Part shown: positions 18,936 to 30,103 of the stretch, piece by piece
How positions within the stretch are numbered: the stretch's first letter is position 1
Layout: the number at the start of each line of letters is the position of its first letter
NCBI GenBank assembly: GCA_018806915.1
Contig: JAGKQI010000030.1
Location: 404,501-468,500, forward strand
Length of the DNA: 64,000 nucleotides
Direction: 5' to 3'
Origin: Phytophthora colocasiae
Taxonomy: Eukaryota; Oomycota; Peronosporomycetes; Peronosporales; Peronosporaceae
Made by a program: the position numbers and the translations under genes
The notes under the pieces: model-generated
What the model was told of the DNA's origin: nothing
Database searches by the model: none
Seen by the model: the letters and a program-made list of their open reading frames with translations, nothing else

Positions 18936-20731
18936 CGCGTGGAGCTTCTTGTCTTGTGCTACGTCAGTATATCGCGAATTGGATGAATGCTGTATGCACG
19001 AATCATTTATCCCCTGCTACGCGAGCTTGGGTAAATGATTGGAAGTACAACAATCCTGGAACTCCGTTCCCACGAGCATGTGAAGTACCATTACCACCTA
19101 TCAGTGATGATCTATCAGGTTTTCAAGACGCGGTTCAAAGGTCAACTGCTGCAACAAACATCCATTGCCACTCGAAGACCTGCGTCAAAGGAAAACGCGG
19201 GAAAACACAGTGTAGGCTGTGTCGTCCTGCAGGAATTCACGAAAAGGAAACCCAGCCACTGGTTATAAACAAAGTCAATGGAGCTTGCGTCGGCAACCCC
19301 ATCTGTGCAGATTACGAAATGAAACTGGATGCTGGCTACGATCCTCAACAAGGTGAATTTCTTCGTCCTCAGATTTCTGGTCCTGTTGTCTGGGAACAAT
19401 TTCGACCTGAAGCCGATGGCATGTATGTGGAAACAAATTGTTTGTTATCTGGTTTAACAGCATCGCATTGCAACTCAAGTGTTATGAACGGAGAAGATGC
19501 TGGAGATTTGGTTGATGAATACCAGCAGAATTACATGACAAAAGAAGGTGCAGGACTCAAAAATGCTGCTGCGATGATGCTCACAGCCCTCGAAGATGCT
19601 CTGAAGTACCCTAGCATTGCCGCAGACAGCGAAACACCGGAACGTCAGGCTCAATATCTAGCGACGCGTACAGTTAACGCGTTCGGCGGTGCGAATGAGT
19701 GGCCTATTTCCTTGATGGTATATGCTTTGCTTGGGCACAAATCTCATGTATCGTCTGAATCGTTCACGTTTGTGTTTCCGCATGGATTTGTAAATGAGCT
19801 GGAAAATAATCTGGACACATCCTCAGAGGAAAACGTAATTGACGAAGGTAGTATGTGTTCGTCAACGGACTACATGGATGACGACGATGTAGCAGCATTT
19901 CTCGAAGAAGATAGTGCAGACAGTTCCTCAACGATAGATACTGCTATCGAGGAACTGGCGAATTTTGCTCACTCAGAAGATTTGTCAGTCCTCAGTCGCT
20001 CTTGTGTTGAGAAACATGCTGCTGGCGGCGCACGGACTTTTAAAATCGAAGGCAAGACAATATTTGTCAGTCAGCTGGAATTATACAAATACCGTAGCAT
20101 TCATTTCGTGGATTATTCGCCTTCAGAGTTTGCCTGCATCGTGGATATTGTACCGCGCCAAAATAAAAGTGGAACAAAAAGCAATCGAGGGCGCAAATCT
20201 AGGCACAGCTTCGACTTGGACACGCGCCACCCTCTCTTTCATCACTACGAAGCCGTTATCCGTACGAAAATGTTCACCCCAGCTTTCGGAGGTTCTCCAC
20301 CCGTGTCATGCTCTCGTAAAGCGCCAAGTTCAAAGAAGATGGACGCGATGGCAAAGTATGTTATCTCCGTTTCTGTACCTTGGAACACGCACGATCGACC
20401 AGAATTTGACGTGAGTGCGTCAGGGTTAGCACAATTGTGTACAGCTTGGGATAGCTCTTCAGCCTCTTTTATCAGCAGGCAACGATATCGGCAAGTGCAC
20501 AATTTCATTCAAAAGCATGTACGATGTAGCGACAACGAAAAAACGTGTTTGGAGTGGAGAGCTAGAAATGCCACACGATGGAAAGATAATCCATCGACCG
20601 GTTCCATTACGGATCAGAAAACCCGTAACAGCGCGGGTGACCCTGAAGCAAATGGAGTATTGACGGGCGGAGATGGTGATTTATATTGGCTTACTCGAGC
20701 TGCGGCTTTAGGAAATCCGACTCATCGCTAA
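18932..20731 (+). CDS. Helitron Rep C-terminal part with Y2 motif
   Basis: A 599-residue open segment, the longest intact part of the element. Residues 79-100 contain HCHSKTCVKGKRGKTQCRLC, a likely zinc-binding motif. Residues 196-204 read EYQQNYMTK: two tyrosines (197 and 201) three apart, followed by Lys, which is the Rep catalytic Y2 motif of Helitrons. A Ser/Asp-rich acidic insert follows (about 295-345), then the linker to the helicase. The ORF ends with a TAA at 20729-20731. The homologous frame continues from about 20732 (KVYELYSQCFAR), is hit by TGA at 20766, and resumes at 20781. Confidence 0.85.
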   Translation: MTRGASCLVLRQYIANWMNAVCTNHLSPATRAWVNDWKYNNPGTPFPRACEVPLPPISDDLSGFQDAVQRSTAATNIHCHSKTCVKGKRGKTQCRLCRPAGIHEKETQPLVINKVNGACVGNPICADYEMKLDAGYDPQQGEFLRPQISGPVVWEQFRPEADGMYVETNCLLSGLTASHCNSSVMNGEDAGDLVDEYQQNYMTKEGAGLKNAAAMMLTALEDALKYPSIAADSETPERQAQYLATRTVNAFGGANEWPISLMVYALLGHKSHVSSESFTFVFPHGFVNELENNLDTSSEENVIDEGSMCSSTDYMDDDDVAAFLEEDSADSSSTIDTAIEELANFAHSEDLSVLSRSCVEKHAAGGARTFKIEGKTIFVSQLELYKYRSIHFVDYSPSEFACIVDIVPRQNKSGTKSNRGRKSRHSFDLDTRHPLFHHYEAVIRTKMFTPAFGGSPPVSCSRKAPSSKKMDAMAKYVISVSVPWNTHDRPEFDVSASGLAQLCTAWDSSSASFISRQRYRQVHNFIQKHVRCSDNEKTCLEWRARNATRWKDNPSTGSITDQKTRNSAGDPEANGVLTGGDGDLYWLTRAAALGNPTHR

Positions 20732-20780
20732 AGTGTACGAGCTATACAGTCAATGTTTTGCTCGCTGATGGGAGTTCAAG

Positions 20781-22724
20781 ATGACACATGCAGATGTACA
20801 GCATGCCGTTCCTGTATCTCATCTGTTGTCGAACGTATATCAGCATCAGCGTACGTATGACGATGCGCTCATTCGTCCCGAACTAAACCTCCAAGTTGTT
20901 GCACGACGAATCCACGAGATGGTGCCGTGCAACCACGCATCTGATTTATCTAATGGACAGACTAGTAATACCAGAGGCCCTAATGATCCTATTGCATCAT
21001 CGCTGCACCAATCGCGAAATGAAGACACTGCATCTCCTGAACAGCAAGCAATAATCGATTGGATCCTGACAAACCTCGACAAGCCCAATCCTGTTCAGAC
21101 ACTTACACTTATGCATGGTGGAGCCGGAACAGGCAAATCGTTCGTCATACACAAACTACGAGACGAGTTACTGAAACGCGGGTTAAAAATCGTAATAACA
21201 TGCCCGACAGGGGCTCCTGCAAGCCAGTTTCCAGACGGGATGACGTGTCATGCTGCTTTCAAAGTTGGTCGAGAGGGAGATCATGTTTCTCCTAAAAAAT
21301 TAGCAGAACTACGTCTTCTTTTCGACAACTCGGTTGGTATCATCGTGACAGACGAAGTTTCTATGCTTGGTAGCGAATTTACAGTGACTGTAGACAAGCG
21401 CTTACGCATGGTCTACAATCACGATTTGCCGTTTGGTGGTAAATCTCTCCTATGGGTACGTCTGGTATATTGATCACTTCATTCACAATGCATGACCCTC
21501 GTTTTTATTAATTGTGAACAGTCTGGAGATTTTTTGCAACTGGAAGCACTCATTGGGACGCCTCTATGTAAATCTATGTACAAGCTGAACGCAAACGCCG
21601 TTATCATACAAGCCCGAGACCTTTTCAGGCGATTTCGAGTGTTTACTCTTAAGTCTCAACAAAGGGCCCACAACTGTCCAGTCCAGCAGAAAAATCTGGA
21701 CACGTTCCGAAAACTGCCCGCAATATATCCAGGTAGCAATGGAGAGACGAAATTTCAATTGCTCAGTGATGAGGTAGTTGACGCGGTGACACACGAGCTA
21801 ACTCGACAAGAAATTGAGCTGGATCCAGCCTGGATGGATGAATCAACAATTCTAGTTACAAGCAATGTGGATAAAGCTGCTTTAACAGCATGTACTGCTC
21901 GATTACTTGATCTCCGCACAAACTCTGTGGTATTACGATGGCGTAAACCAGTCGCAGGAGTCCCACAAGAACTGTTGGAGGTACTATACAACGCAGCCGA
22001 CTACCCAGCTTTGTTCGGTTATTTTGTGAAAGGAGGATGTGCTCAAGTCCTTGATAATGGTAACGGAAACGTTGAATGGGGTGTTGCAAATGGGACAATG
22101 TGCAAGCTTGTGTCGCTTGCGTGGAATAACGTCAGCGACTCCGAACAAATCCTGCAGATGCTACAATGTGCACGACTACCAAGTGGAGCTGTCATTAATC
22201 TTCCGAAAGCACCTGACTTTATAAATGTCCAACTCATCACTCAAACTGGTAGTGTTGTGCCAGCAACAACCTGGCCTCCCGAAAACAACTTGGAAACAAT
22301 TTGGAAAACAGATACTGCCGGACGAAGAACGGAAAAAGACAGTATTATTATTCCAATCGGCCTACTTGTAAATGACAAAAGCAAGTATACCGTTACGTTA
22401 GCGCGGACGCTCATGCCAAAACCAATGAAGATCAGATACTCTCAACTTGCAGTTGAGCTCGCGCTAGTAATGACGGTATGGAAAGCCCAGGGGGCTACAC
22501 TAAAAAGGGTTTTACTTTATCTGGAGGGTACACCCGGATCGCCTAAATGGCTGCTTGATCACCTCTACGTTGGAACATCTCGTGTCAGATCCGCACATCT
22601 TCTGCGCTGCCTACCGTTGTCACCTGCTTTCCAAAAACGTGTGTTGAAGCAGTTGCAACCAAATCCAGACACTACAAAATGGCGTATGGACATAGGCAAC
22701 GATGGTTACTGGCATCCTCGCTAG
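20781..22724 (+). CDS. Helitron PIF1-like helicase, two exons
   Basis: Superfamily 1B helicase of the PIF1 type. Exon 1 (20781-21455) has Walker A HGGAGTGKS and Walker B GIIVTDEVSMLG. Exon 2 (21522-22724) begins SGDFLQLEALIG, the conserved GDFxQL motif III, and near its end carries VMTVWKAQGATL, the motif V/VI region. The intron at 21456-21521 (GTACGT...GAACAG, 66 bp) falls exactly between FGGKSLLW and SGDFLQL, in the same frame, so splicing rebuilds the conserved block. Stop at 22722-22724. The start is uncertain: the ATG at 20781 follows a TGA and in the original element this would be continuous with the Rep part. It would unwind DNA during rolling-circle transposition. Confidence 0.88.
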
Positions 22725-24103
22725 GCTATGTTTCACATTTGCTATTCTCCCGAAATTGAATATTATCCCATCACTTGCTGCTTAACGGCCTCCTTGTGAT
22801 TCACTGGTCACCAAAAGCAAACATTTCACAAAATACAATCAAATTTCAATAGACAATAAACTGCAGTTTCTTTAATTTTCCTTTTGCAGCTTGAAATATT
22901 GTTGCTTCACTTTTTATGTTTGTAATTGCTTTTCAAAACCCAACATGACACCTGCTATAGCTGTGAGTATAAAAAACAATTCAATCAAAAAGGAGAACAA
23001 CGCTGAGCATATTAGTATCACTTAACTATCCAGCCAATGACACCCCTATCGAAAGAGAAGAAGCTTCTTTACTGTTTTTAAGCTCTTCTGCACCTGTGTT
23101 CTAATGAGCTGTGTCGCTATGAGGGCTACGATCCACTCAATATCTCAGTTCGGTGAGTTGATCATATAAAATGTTTTGTATCATTCATTTGTACTCACAA
23201 ATATCTACAATATAACCAGAAAGCTCAGCGAACAAAGCGTCAACTTGACTCTACAATCGACGCTGTTTGCACCAAGATTCGCGCTTCGGATGTCGCTAGT
23301 GGCATGGGGTCATATTTAAAACAACATAGCCGTTAGAAGCTGCATACTCTTCCAGCAAAAGCTTCTTCACTCCGTTTTGAAAGTCAGGGAAGGCATCGTC
23401 CAAGTGACCACGGTACGTTCCTACAGCGAGAACCTATGATTTTAGTGACTTTCTGAAGCATCAACTTGAACCCAGGAGTGACAACTGGGTTAAAAGGTAG
23501 ACATATTACAGCATTCAATATGAATTAGTCTCTAAACCAATAGCAGTAGAAGTATTCAAGCTTACCGTCATAAATGAGCCACTGTACGACGAATACATTC
23601 GGTTGCTGCTGGGCCAGTCCCCAGGTTCTTGGTAGTACACCCATTGTTCCTGAATCTCCATCATGACTGCTGGACGACGGCAAGCAACAAGACAGGTGTG
23701 ATTCGGTCCTCTGTTCGCTTCATATACGAAGGGTGGCGCTTCCGAACGATCACACTTGTTATCACCGTATGCAATGACTCACACACATCTACCCGCTTGA
23801 AGAATCTCATCTGCTCGCGTGTTCGTAACTTATACGACGTCAATATTGATGCGATGACGCAGTTTACTGTGCCGCAGCTACGACACTAAACCACCACCAA
23901 TCCGCCTTCTCACTCAGTTTACTCGCAGCCCAGTATCAATACCGGCACTTAGCACTGCTCGACCGATATCTCTGCTAGCTACTCGACAAATCTTAGACTG
24001 ATTGCTCTCATCCTACTACTTCTGACTTGCACCCACCGTAGCATTCTGCTGCAGCTCTTCAAGTCCCACGATTTTCACGTGAAAGGTCACGAACCTGAAT
24101 TCC
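22725..24103. other. Helitron 3' flank and decayed gene, no intact ORF
   Basis: Contains AT-rich DNA (22725-23250) where the Helitron 3' end must lie, but no convincing hairpin plus CTRR end was located by eye. On the minus strand about 23290-23860 a decayed gene is present (listed separately). Confidence 0.4.
23290..23760 (-). pseudogene. Unidentified gene remnant, two exon-like pieces
   Basis: Reading leftward, about 23755-23565 gives protein-like sequence (PPFVYEANRGPNHTCLVACR, then EQWVYYQEPGDWPSSNRMYS and SGSFMT). About 23435-23310 gives VLAVGTYRGHLDDAFPDF, then YAASNGYVVLNMTP and a stop. The pieces lie in different frames with GT-like and AG-like ends between them and could be spliced. 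I do not recognise the family. A stop near 23795 and the absence of an upstream exon suggest a remnant. Confidence 0.35.
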
Positions 24104-24319
24104 TTACCGGCGGGTCTCAGTCTCCAACCCGGCGTATCTTCTTCTTCTCTTGCCCGTCTTGAGTCTGCTCCGATATTCAATTGTAAGGTCATATCCCTTC
24201 AAGGTCAAAGCCCACCGGTGTAGTCGACACGTAAGCCACCGGTTGATCTCCTCGTCCTTGGTCATGCTGCTGCTCGTCATCTGGTCCCTGTCGTCTGCTG
24301 CTCGCTCTCTGCTGCTCAA
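24104..24319 (-). pseudogene. Retrotransposon RNase H remnant
   Basis: A 71-codon minus-strand ORF contains RWALTLKGYDLTIEYRSR, which matches the end of the RNase H domain of Ty3/Gypsy polyproteins (the R-W-x-L-x-L-x-x-Y-D-x-x-I-x-Y-R pattern). The sequence before and after is unrelated and only about 30 residues are recognisable. Confidence 0.6.
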
Positions 24320-24340
24320 AAAATGTGTATTGATCCTTAC

Positions 24341-24379
24341 TAGCAGCAGTGGGTAGTAAGTTACTACCCACTGCTGCTA
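24341..24379. repeat. Perfect palindrome, 19-bp arms
   Basis: The left arm 24341-24359 (TAGCAGCAGTGGGTAGTAA) is the exact reverse complement of 24361-24379, with a single G between. GATCC flanks it on both sides at similar distance (24332 and about 24382), extending the symmetry imperfectly. Confidence 0.92.
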
Positions 24380-24519
24380 CTGGATCTGTTTTGTGTAGTA
24401 CATAGTATTTCGGTGCTACGTCGCAGACGCTCTTGTATCGTAACCCTTTGACAATAACTGTCGGATTCATTTGCATTAAAATTTGTGTTGACTATTTTCA
24501 TTTTGGTCAACGCATATGA

Positions 24520-26830
24520 TTTTTTGGTACCTCGAGTCGACCCTGACCAAAGTTCTCCTGCGAGGCCTAAGTGGCCGAATCTACTGGGATAATCTTCAAC
24601 GTGCGCACCTCCGTGACTACCACACGGACATGGATACCACCAAGACGGCCGTGGCCAACAATCACACTCTTAGCCCAGCCATCAAGCGTCTCACGGAACG
24701 AATCCTTGTAAACCCGACACCCACTTGCCAGTAGTCTCATCGACTTACCCGAGCGCACGCGTTTCAGTGGTAACCAGCAGCTCAGCGTTCACAGCACCGT
24801 CAACCGACGCAGTCTTGTAGTTCTCAGGCGTCAGGTACAAGTACTCGAAACCCTTGGCCGGATTGGTCTCGTCCTTCCAGCAGACCTTGTACAGAGCCTT
24901 GATGGACTCGGCCATACCGATGCGTGCGCCAGCGTTGGCAGAGAAGAAGTAGCCCTTGGAGCGAGCCAGCTTTGACGCCAGGTCGAACAGCGTGTCTTCG
25001 CGTGTGCCGAAGGAACCAGCCTTGAACGTAATGTCGTTGGCGATAATGATCTCACGTCCATCCGGGAACTCAGGCGTGTACAGCGTCAGCAGCCACGCCA
25101 CCATGCCAATGTCGTTCTGGCCACGGGGACGCGTGGTCTCCGTGATGGCCTTGCCCGTCGCATCAAGCATCAGCTCGCGCACCTCCATCAGCAGGTTCGG
25201 GATGGTGATCTTGGCGTGTGCGCTGCTGCACGTACTTACGCCACTGACGCAGCAGGTTGTACTCGATGAGCTCTAGGAAGTCGTACACGTACACCGTGTT
25301 GGACATCGCCTTAGCCATCTGACGCTTCTTGTCGAAGGGGAAGACGACCGGGTACGGAGTCGTAACAGGTATGCTGTCAAGCTCGCCGTGAGTCTCGTCA
25401 CCGATGGAGGTGTAGATGGGCTCGTCGTGGCCAGCAGCCTCAACATACGCCTGCACGCGCACCACGTAGCCTCGGCAACGAGACACATAGGAATTGCCGG
25501 GGCCTCACTGTTAAAGCGCGCGATGATCTTGAGCTCTACTGTCGACACGCCCAACTGCTCCAGGCGCTCGGCGTTGCGGTACGCCAGAATGCGAATCACG
25601 CCCTCGAGGTACTGGGGATCCACGATAGCCTGAAGCAGGATGTTCAGGTACACGTGATTGTTTTTGGTTGGCAGCGACGACTTCTTGACGAGCGGGTGGG
25701 CCAAGTTCACCTCCAGAGCGTTCGGAGCATCAACGAGCGAGCGCTCAGGGCCCGGGTACGCGTCGTACTGTGAGCGTGAGCCACTGCCATCGTGGTCAAG
25801 GTGACGCACCACTGCGCGCACGAAAGTGCGCTGGAAGCGGTCGGTCACAATTTGCGAGTCAGACTACTTCATCTTGGCCAGGTAGATACAAGTGCACGTT
25901 CTTGTTCTCCGACGCCAACGACGTGACGCTGTAGTTCTGCAGGCGACGCAGCTCCAGCTTGTAGGCGAGTGGGGTCTCCATGTGGCGGAAGATCTTGCCC
26001 TCACTATAGTTCAGGCGGCCGGGGAACGTGTAGATGTTCGGGTACACCGCCATGTGAGCGTTGTGGCCGAGATGTTCTCGATGTTTTGCGGCCACACAGA
26101 GAAGGTGAAACGGCGGGTGTTGTGCGAGCGGAGGCTCTGGTATACGGACTTGAGGTATGCTTCAGCCTGCTCCAGCAGGTTCGCTTTCTCTGAGTGCTCG
26201 TCCACCAGAATAACGTGCAGCACGTTCACAAGAGGGTCCTTACGCACCAACAGTGTCTTCTTCGCCAGCGGGAACAGAGTCATCACGCCTGTAAACACAT
26301 TCTGGAAAAATTCCAGGTTCGTAAGACGAACGATGGCGCCGTGACGCTCGAAGTCCGGGGAGATCTTCTGGTAGCTCTCAACCGGCTTGGGCAGCGGCTT
26401 GTCGACAGTCTCCTGATCGTCATTGCTCTCCTCCGAGTTGTGTTCACCGTCCAGCAAGCTAGCTGAGCTGTTGCGGCGCAGCAGACTGGCCAGGTCGTCG
26501 TAGCTCTCGGCAGGGGCGACATGGACTGCCAGCGCGTCGGCAACCGGGACTTGAACTGGAACGTCTTGGCGAAGATGTCGTTGAAGCTCATCGTCTCCAT
26601 CGACTCAATGAGGTACGGGCGGTACACACTCCAGAGACAACTTTCCGATCTGCTGGTCTTCGTGGTCAAGGAGCGAGATAAGAAGGTCGATCAGCGGCTG
26701 CGACTGGTCCAGAAGGTTCGCGCAGGCCTCAGCAATGCTCGTCGATTCCTTGATGGTAGTCTTTAGCAATGCTTCATCAAAACTGCGGCCACGTCTGAGC
26801 AGGGGTTTAGTTGTGGTACGCATTCCACCG
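24520..26830 (-). pseudogene. Acetyl-CoA carboxylase (central and carboxyltransferase) pseudogene
   Basis: The minus strand carries a colinear but broken copy of eukaryotic multidomain acetyl-CoA carboxylase, which makes malonyl-CoA for fatty-acid synthesis. From the right: central domain (SQPLIDLLISLLDHEDQQIG; then VYRPYLIESMETMSFNDIF; then NLEFFQNVFTGVMTLFPLAK; then VTDRFQRTFVRAVVRHL), then carboxyltransferase (YVYDFLELIEYNLLRQW; RPRGQNDIGMVAW; ANDITFKAGSFGTRED; ANAGARIGMAESIK). After TETRALG and a TAA at 24745-24747 the sequence jumps to GKWVSGL and WAKSVIVGHGRLGG, far downstream in the family, so an internal stretch is deleted. Frame changes occur near 26635, 26525, 26070, 25860, 25490, 25220 and 24700. 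The biotin carboxylase and biotin carrier parts are absent. Confidence 0.92.
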
Positions 26831-27023
26831 TTGATCGTGTTGCCGATTGTCGTAGCTGCAACACAGATACAGCGCTCAAGTGTGGCATTGCATGTTCTTT
26901 ATCGCCTAGCGAGACTGTGCTTGACGGTTGCTCCTTTTCCTCTAGCTCATGACTCATTAAATCGGGGTTGCTGAGCAACACCCTTGACAGTAGTCTTTAG
27001 CAGTGCTTCGTCGACACAATTCG
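26755..27023 (-). repeat. Duplicated DEALLKTT-coding segment
   Basis: Positions 26757-26789 and 26991-27023 share GTAGTCTTTAGCARTGCTTC and similar flanks. On the minus strand both encode DEALLKTT[IV]K. One copy abuts the ACC pseudogene, the other ends the coiled-coil remnant. Confidence 0.6.
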
Positions 27024-28020
27024 ACTGGCGCCTGCGTGTTTGCTGCTTCCGTAGCTCCTCACGCAGAACGGACGTTGCATCGGCTTGGCGCTGAAGTTGC
27101 AGGTTCATTTCCGATTGTGTATCTGTTACCAGGCCCTGCACGTGAGATTCCAGTTGACGTGCCGCCTGTGTTATCAGCTCCAAAACTAGGTGTCGGACCG
27201 GTCCCTCCATTCTAGTCGAAATTTCGCGTTGAATTTCGCTGCGGGTGCGCTGGAGCTCTGCACTGATTAAATTGTTTTAAGTCGGCAATAGCAACTGCTA
27301 CTGTTTCCTCCACCACTCTCTTATTTGCGCCGGAGTTAAAGTATCATGCTGCAGAGTGGCCAACACATCTGTAACGACCTGGCGAAAGTGAGTAGCGAAA
27401 GCCGCTTGGCTATTGGCAATAGTTTGCTCGAACTCGGCCAAAAGTCGCTGAGCGGTGTCCGTCTTTGTGGCAACCACTTCCCTCGACTGGTGCACTTTTT
27501 GTAGAGCTTCACCCAGTTTCTTGTCAACGAATTTCTCGATCTTGATGGCCCGCTCACCTTCCAGCACCTGTATTCTCTGGAATTGACACGCTAGCTCATT
27601 AAGCCAGTGCTTCACGAAGCTGATTGGTGTTGTTCATTGAGCTGCTGCACTCTTGTCCCCGTAGTGCCGCGTTTGTGCGTGCGTTTCCCCTCGTTGGTGA
27701 TGCTGGAACATGGCTTACTCTGCAGCAAGTGTCTGGGTCTGAGCAATAAAGTGTTGGGCCAGATTCATGTTGAGTTGCGGTTGGGGAGAGCTCAAAAACT
27801 GGCGTCTGCGACGTGGCCAGCGGACGATGGCATTGCCCCCACCAGTTAAAGCACAGGAAACGTCTTGGATCTCAGGTGACTGAGAAGTGTGATCGGCAGT
27901 AGTCTGGGCCTCAGGTAAGGTCTCAACTTGGGCATTGGCGTAGGCGGCTTGAGCAGCAGCTTGGGTGTCGGCATGAGCAGCTGCTTGAGCTTTTGCTTGT
28001 CAGCTAGCAGCAGCTTCCTG
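26947..28020 (-). pseudogene. Coiled-coil protein remnant, unknown family
   Basis: The minus strand reads as one broken protein. First is an Ala/Gln-rich segment (QAKAQAAAHADTQAAAQAAY, about 27990-27930), then a linker with RWPRRRRQFLSSPQPQLN (about 27830-27775). Next is a charged helical part (ALQKVHQSREVVATKTDTAQ, about 27510-27450). The last is a second helical part (ISAELQRTRSEIQREISTRM, about 27270-27210) that ends RRRQSNCVDEALLKTTVKG near 26995. At least three frame changes and a stop after LAAE (about 27717) interrupt it. Heptad-like spacing suggests a long coiled coil. No known domain was identified. The end motif DEALLKTT recurs 235 bp further left. Confidence 0.45.
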
Positions 28021-28122
28021 AGTCAGCGCCTACTAACAATGTGCGTCTCGTGACACGCCTTCATCTCAGCTTAAATACGCCCGGAAATTCTCCCATTCCA
28101 GAATCTGCCGGCTCGTGGAAAG

Positions 28123-29600
28123 ATGGTGAAGTTTTTCTGTGTGATCGTTCGTGAGGCTGGAAGCGCGTTCCCTGTGAACATCGGTGAGACTGAGTCGGTG
28201 GGGGACCTGAAGGAGTTCATCGCGGGAAAGCTGAAGTATACTGGGCGAGCGGACCTGCTGCAGCTTTCTCTGGCGAAGAAGGACGCAGGATGGCTACCAA
28301 GTGCAGAACTTAGTGCGCTACGAAAAGTAGAGTATGTTCCGGATTTCGAAAGGATATCATTGGTGGATACAGACGATGAGGTGTACTCGACCTATTCGAT
28401 TCGGGATGTGTTGGAGACGAATGGAATGCCACCGCCTCAAACGCGGCATATTCACGTGCTGGTGGTGCTTCCAGATACCCTGAAAACCATTGTGGTGAAG
28501 GAGCGTAAAGATAAATTGATTACGGACGAGCTGGTGTATTACCAAAGACTTGGTTTAGCGATTCAGAACGAATGCAAAGGGCATCGTAACGCGATTCTCA
28601 ACAAGATCGACGAAATGTACGACATTGGGCTGCATCCAAAGCCTTTTATCTGCGTGGAAGGGTCGTCTGGAATGGGGAAGTCGCAACTGGCGTTTGCTTT
28701 GGGAGGCGAAGGACGCAAACGATCGTGGTTTTATTGGCCTCTTGATAGTTCTGGACAACTTGGCAAACAATATGTCTACCAGAACTTCTCATCGATCGCG
28801 GATGCCTTCAACTCAGTTGTAAAGGAAGACCTGGAAAGTTGTGATCGAGAATTTCCTGAAGGCACAGATGACATTTTGACCTGCGAGAAATCTATTTACC
28901 AGGAGAAGGAGCTGTGGACGTATGGGCTCATTATCGCACTGCTGAGGTACTGTTCCAGTGCAAATGTTGGTGCGCAGATGGTCCGCATTGAAGAAGAAAC
29001 GTTTGAAGTGATCAAGAGCAGTTGGAGAGATGTCGTTAATGCGTGCACTCGCGTGAAGGCGGAAGGAATAGAGTTGCCGTTCTTCATTTTGGATGAAATG
29101 ACCCAAATTGGGGTTATACCACAGATGAAGAGAAAGGCAGCGTTTCAACGGAATGTTTTTCGGACCTGCGGACTAGTCGTGATTGTTATGGGCACTGACG
29201 CCAAGATCGCAAACTTGGTTAAACAATCGTATGACAGTCGTCAGGATCCTCATTGGTGGATGACTGTTGTGCCTTGCTTCCCACCTTATCAGTTTATCTC
29301 TTTCGGGGTTCTTGAAAAGGACAAAGCATGGAAGACGGCGAAGAAATTGGACGGGGTCGTGGAGCTAATTGCCAAGAACTCACGTGGTCTGTTTTCTCGG
29401 TACTTTGTCGACGCCGTGGTAGAATTTGTTCTCGAGACAGTTGCTGGGAATGAGGAACTGGAGTTGACTAAGTTGCTTGACTCAGCCTTCAAGAAAGTAA
29501 GTGAGAATGCTCAGCGTGCGAAAGGTTTCATGGCGAAATCAGAGGGAATAGATGCACAGCTTAAGGCGATCTCGTACACTCATTCCACCGATGTACTTCC
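28123..29600 (+). pseudogene. Crinkler (CRN) effector gene, 5' part, cut by E1
   Basis: CRN effectors are secreted by oomycetes and act in the host nucleus. The ATG at 28123 starts a typical header: MVKFFCVIV...GSAFPV, a ubiquitin-like fold. The LxLFLAK translocation motif is present in altered form as LQLSLAK (residues 46-52, Phe replaced by Ser). It ends at HVLVVLP (111-117), the HVLVxxP boundary motif. The C-terminal part carries a P-loop, GSSGMGKS (180-187), and a Walker B-like FFILDEM near 320, an NTPase module common in CRNs. After about 492 codons the frame runs into LTR sequence at 29601. The rest of the gene continues at 35499. There is no classical signal peptide, as usual for many CRNs. 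No expression signal was identified in the 100 bp upstream. Confidence 0.92.
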
Positions 29601-30103
29601 TGTCCCGTATCCGGGATTGAGAGGGTGATTCCAGCGTCGTTGGACCTCGGTCGTGTGTCGGAAGGACCCAAGCGGCCTCGGCGTCTGGGTGACTCCGTCC
29701 GGGTACCGTTCCAATGGTACACTACCTTTGGTGGGACGCCTTCCTGTGATGATGGCGCTAGGCGGCGACGTGGAGGTCCAAGGTGAGAGGTAGCAGAAGA
29801 TGGATGAGGCTTAGTCCCTGGTGGAGCGGGAACTGCAAGGACGGATGGCATGCCGCGGAGGCTCGGTGAGTGAGAGAGGCGGGGTGTCGTCTCTAGGAGC
29901 GTGGTACTATGCTGCGCATTTCATTCTTTTAGTTTTAGTTACGAATTTCCCTAGTCAAGTGAACAAGAACAAGAAATCGACGTGAATTACATTTATTCAA
30001 GAAGCTTACACTCTATCTACTCACCCGAACTCTAGACCCCGCCCAGGACTGTACTCACATTAACAGCCACAGGTACCGACCCCGACAAGGGAGGTGCGTG
30101 ACA
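29601..30103 (+). repeat. E1 5' LTR, 503 bp
   Basis: Starts TGTCCCGTATCCGGG and ends GGTGCGTGACA. Nearly identical to 34996-35498. Confidence 0.95.

Larger units (their letters stand above)
16403..22724 (+). mobile_element. Helitron encoding RepHel, frameshifted
   Basis: The plus-strand coding block has the full Helitron order: N-terminal basic repeats, a DUF6570-like Cys region, a Helitron helicase-like N domain, an HUH endonuclease, the Y2 tyrosine pair and a PIF1-type helicase. Two GT-AG introns (16729-16791 and 21456-21521) restore the frame. At least five frame breaks and one in-frame TGA (20766-20768) interrupt it. I could not fix the exact termini (5' TC and 3' hairpin with CTRR), so the coordinates are of the coding part only. 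Confidence 0.9.
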
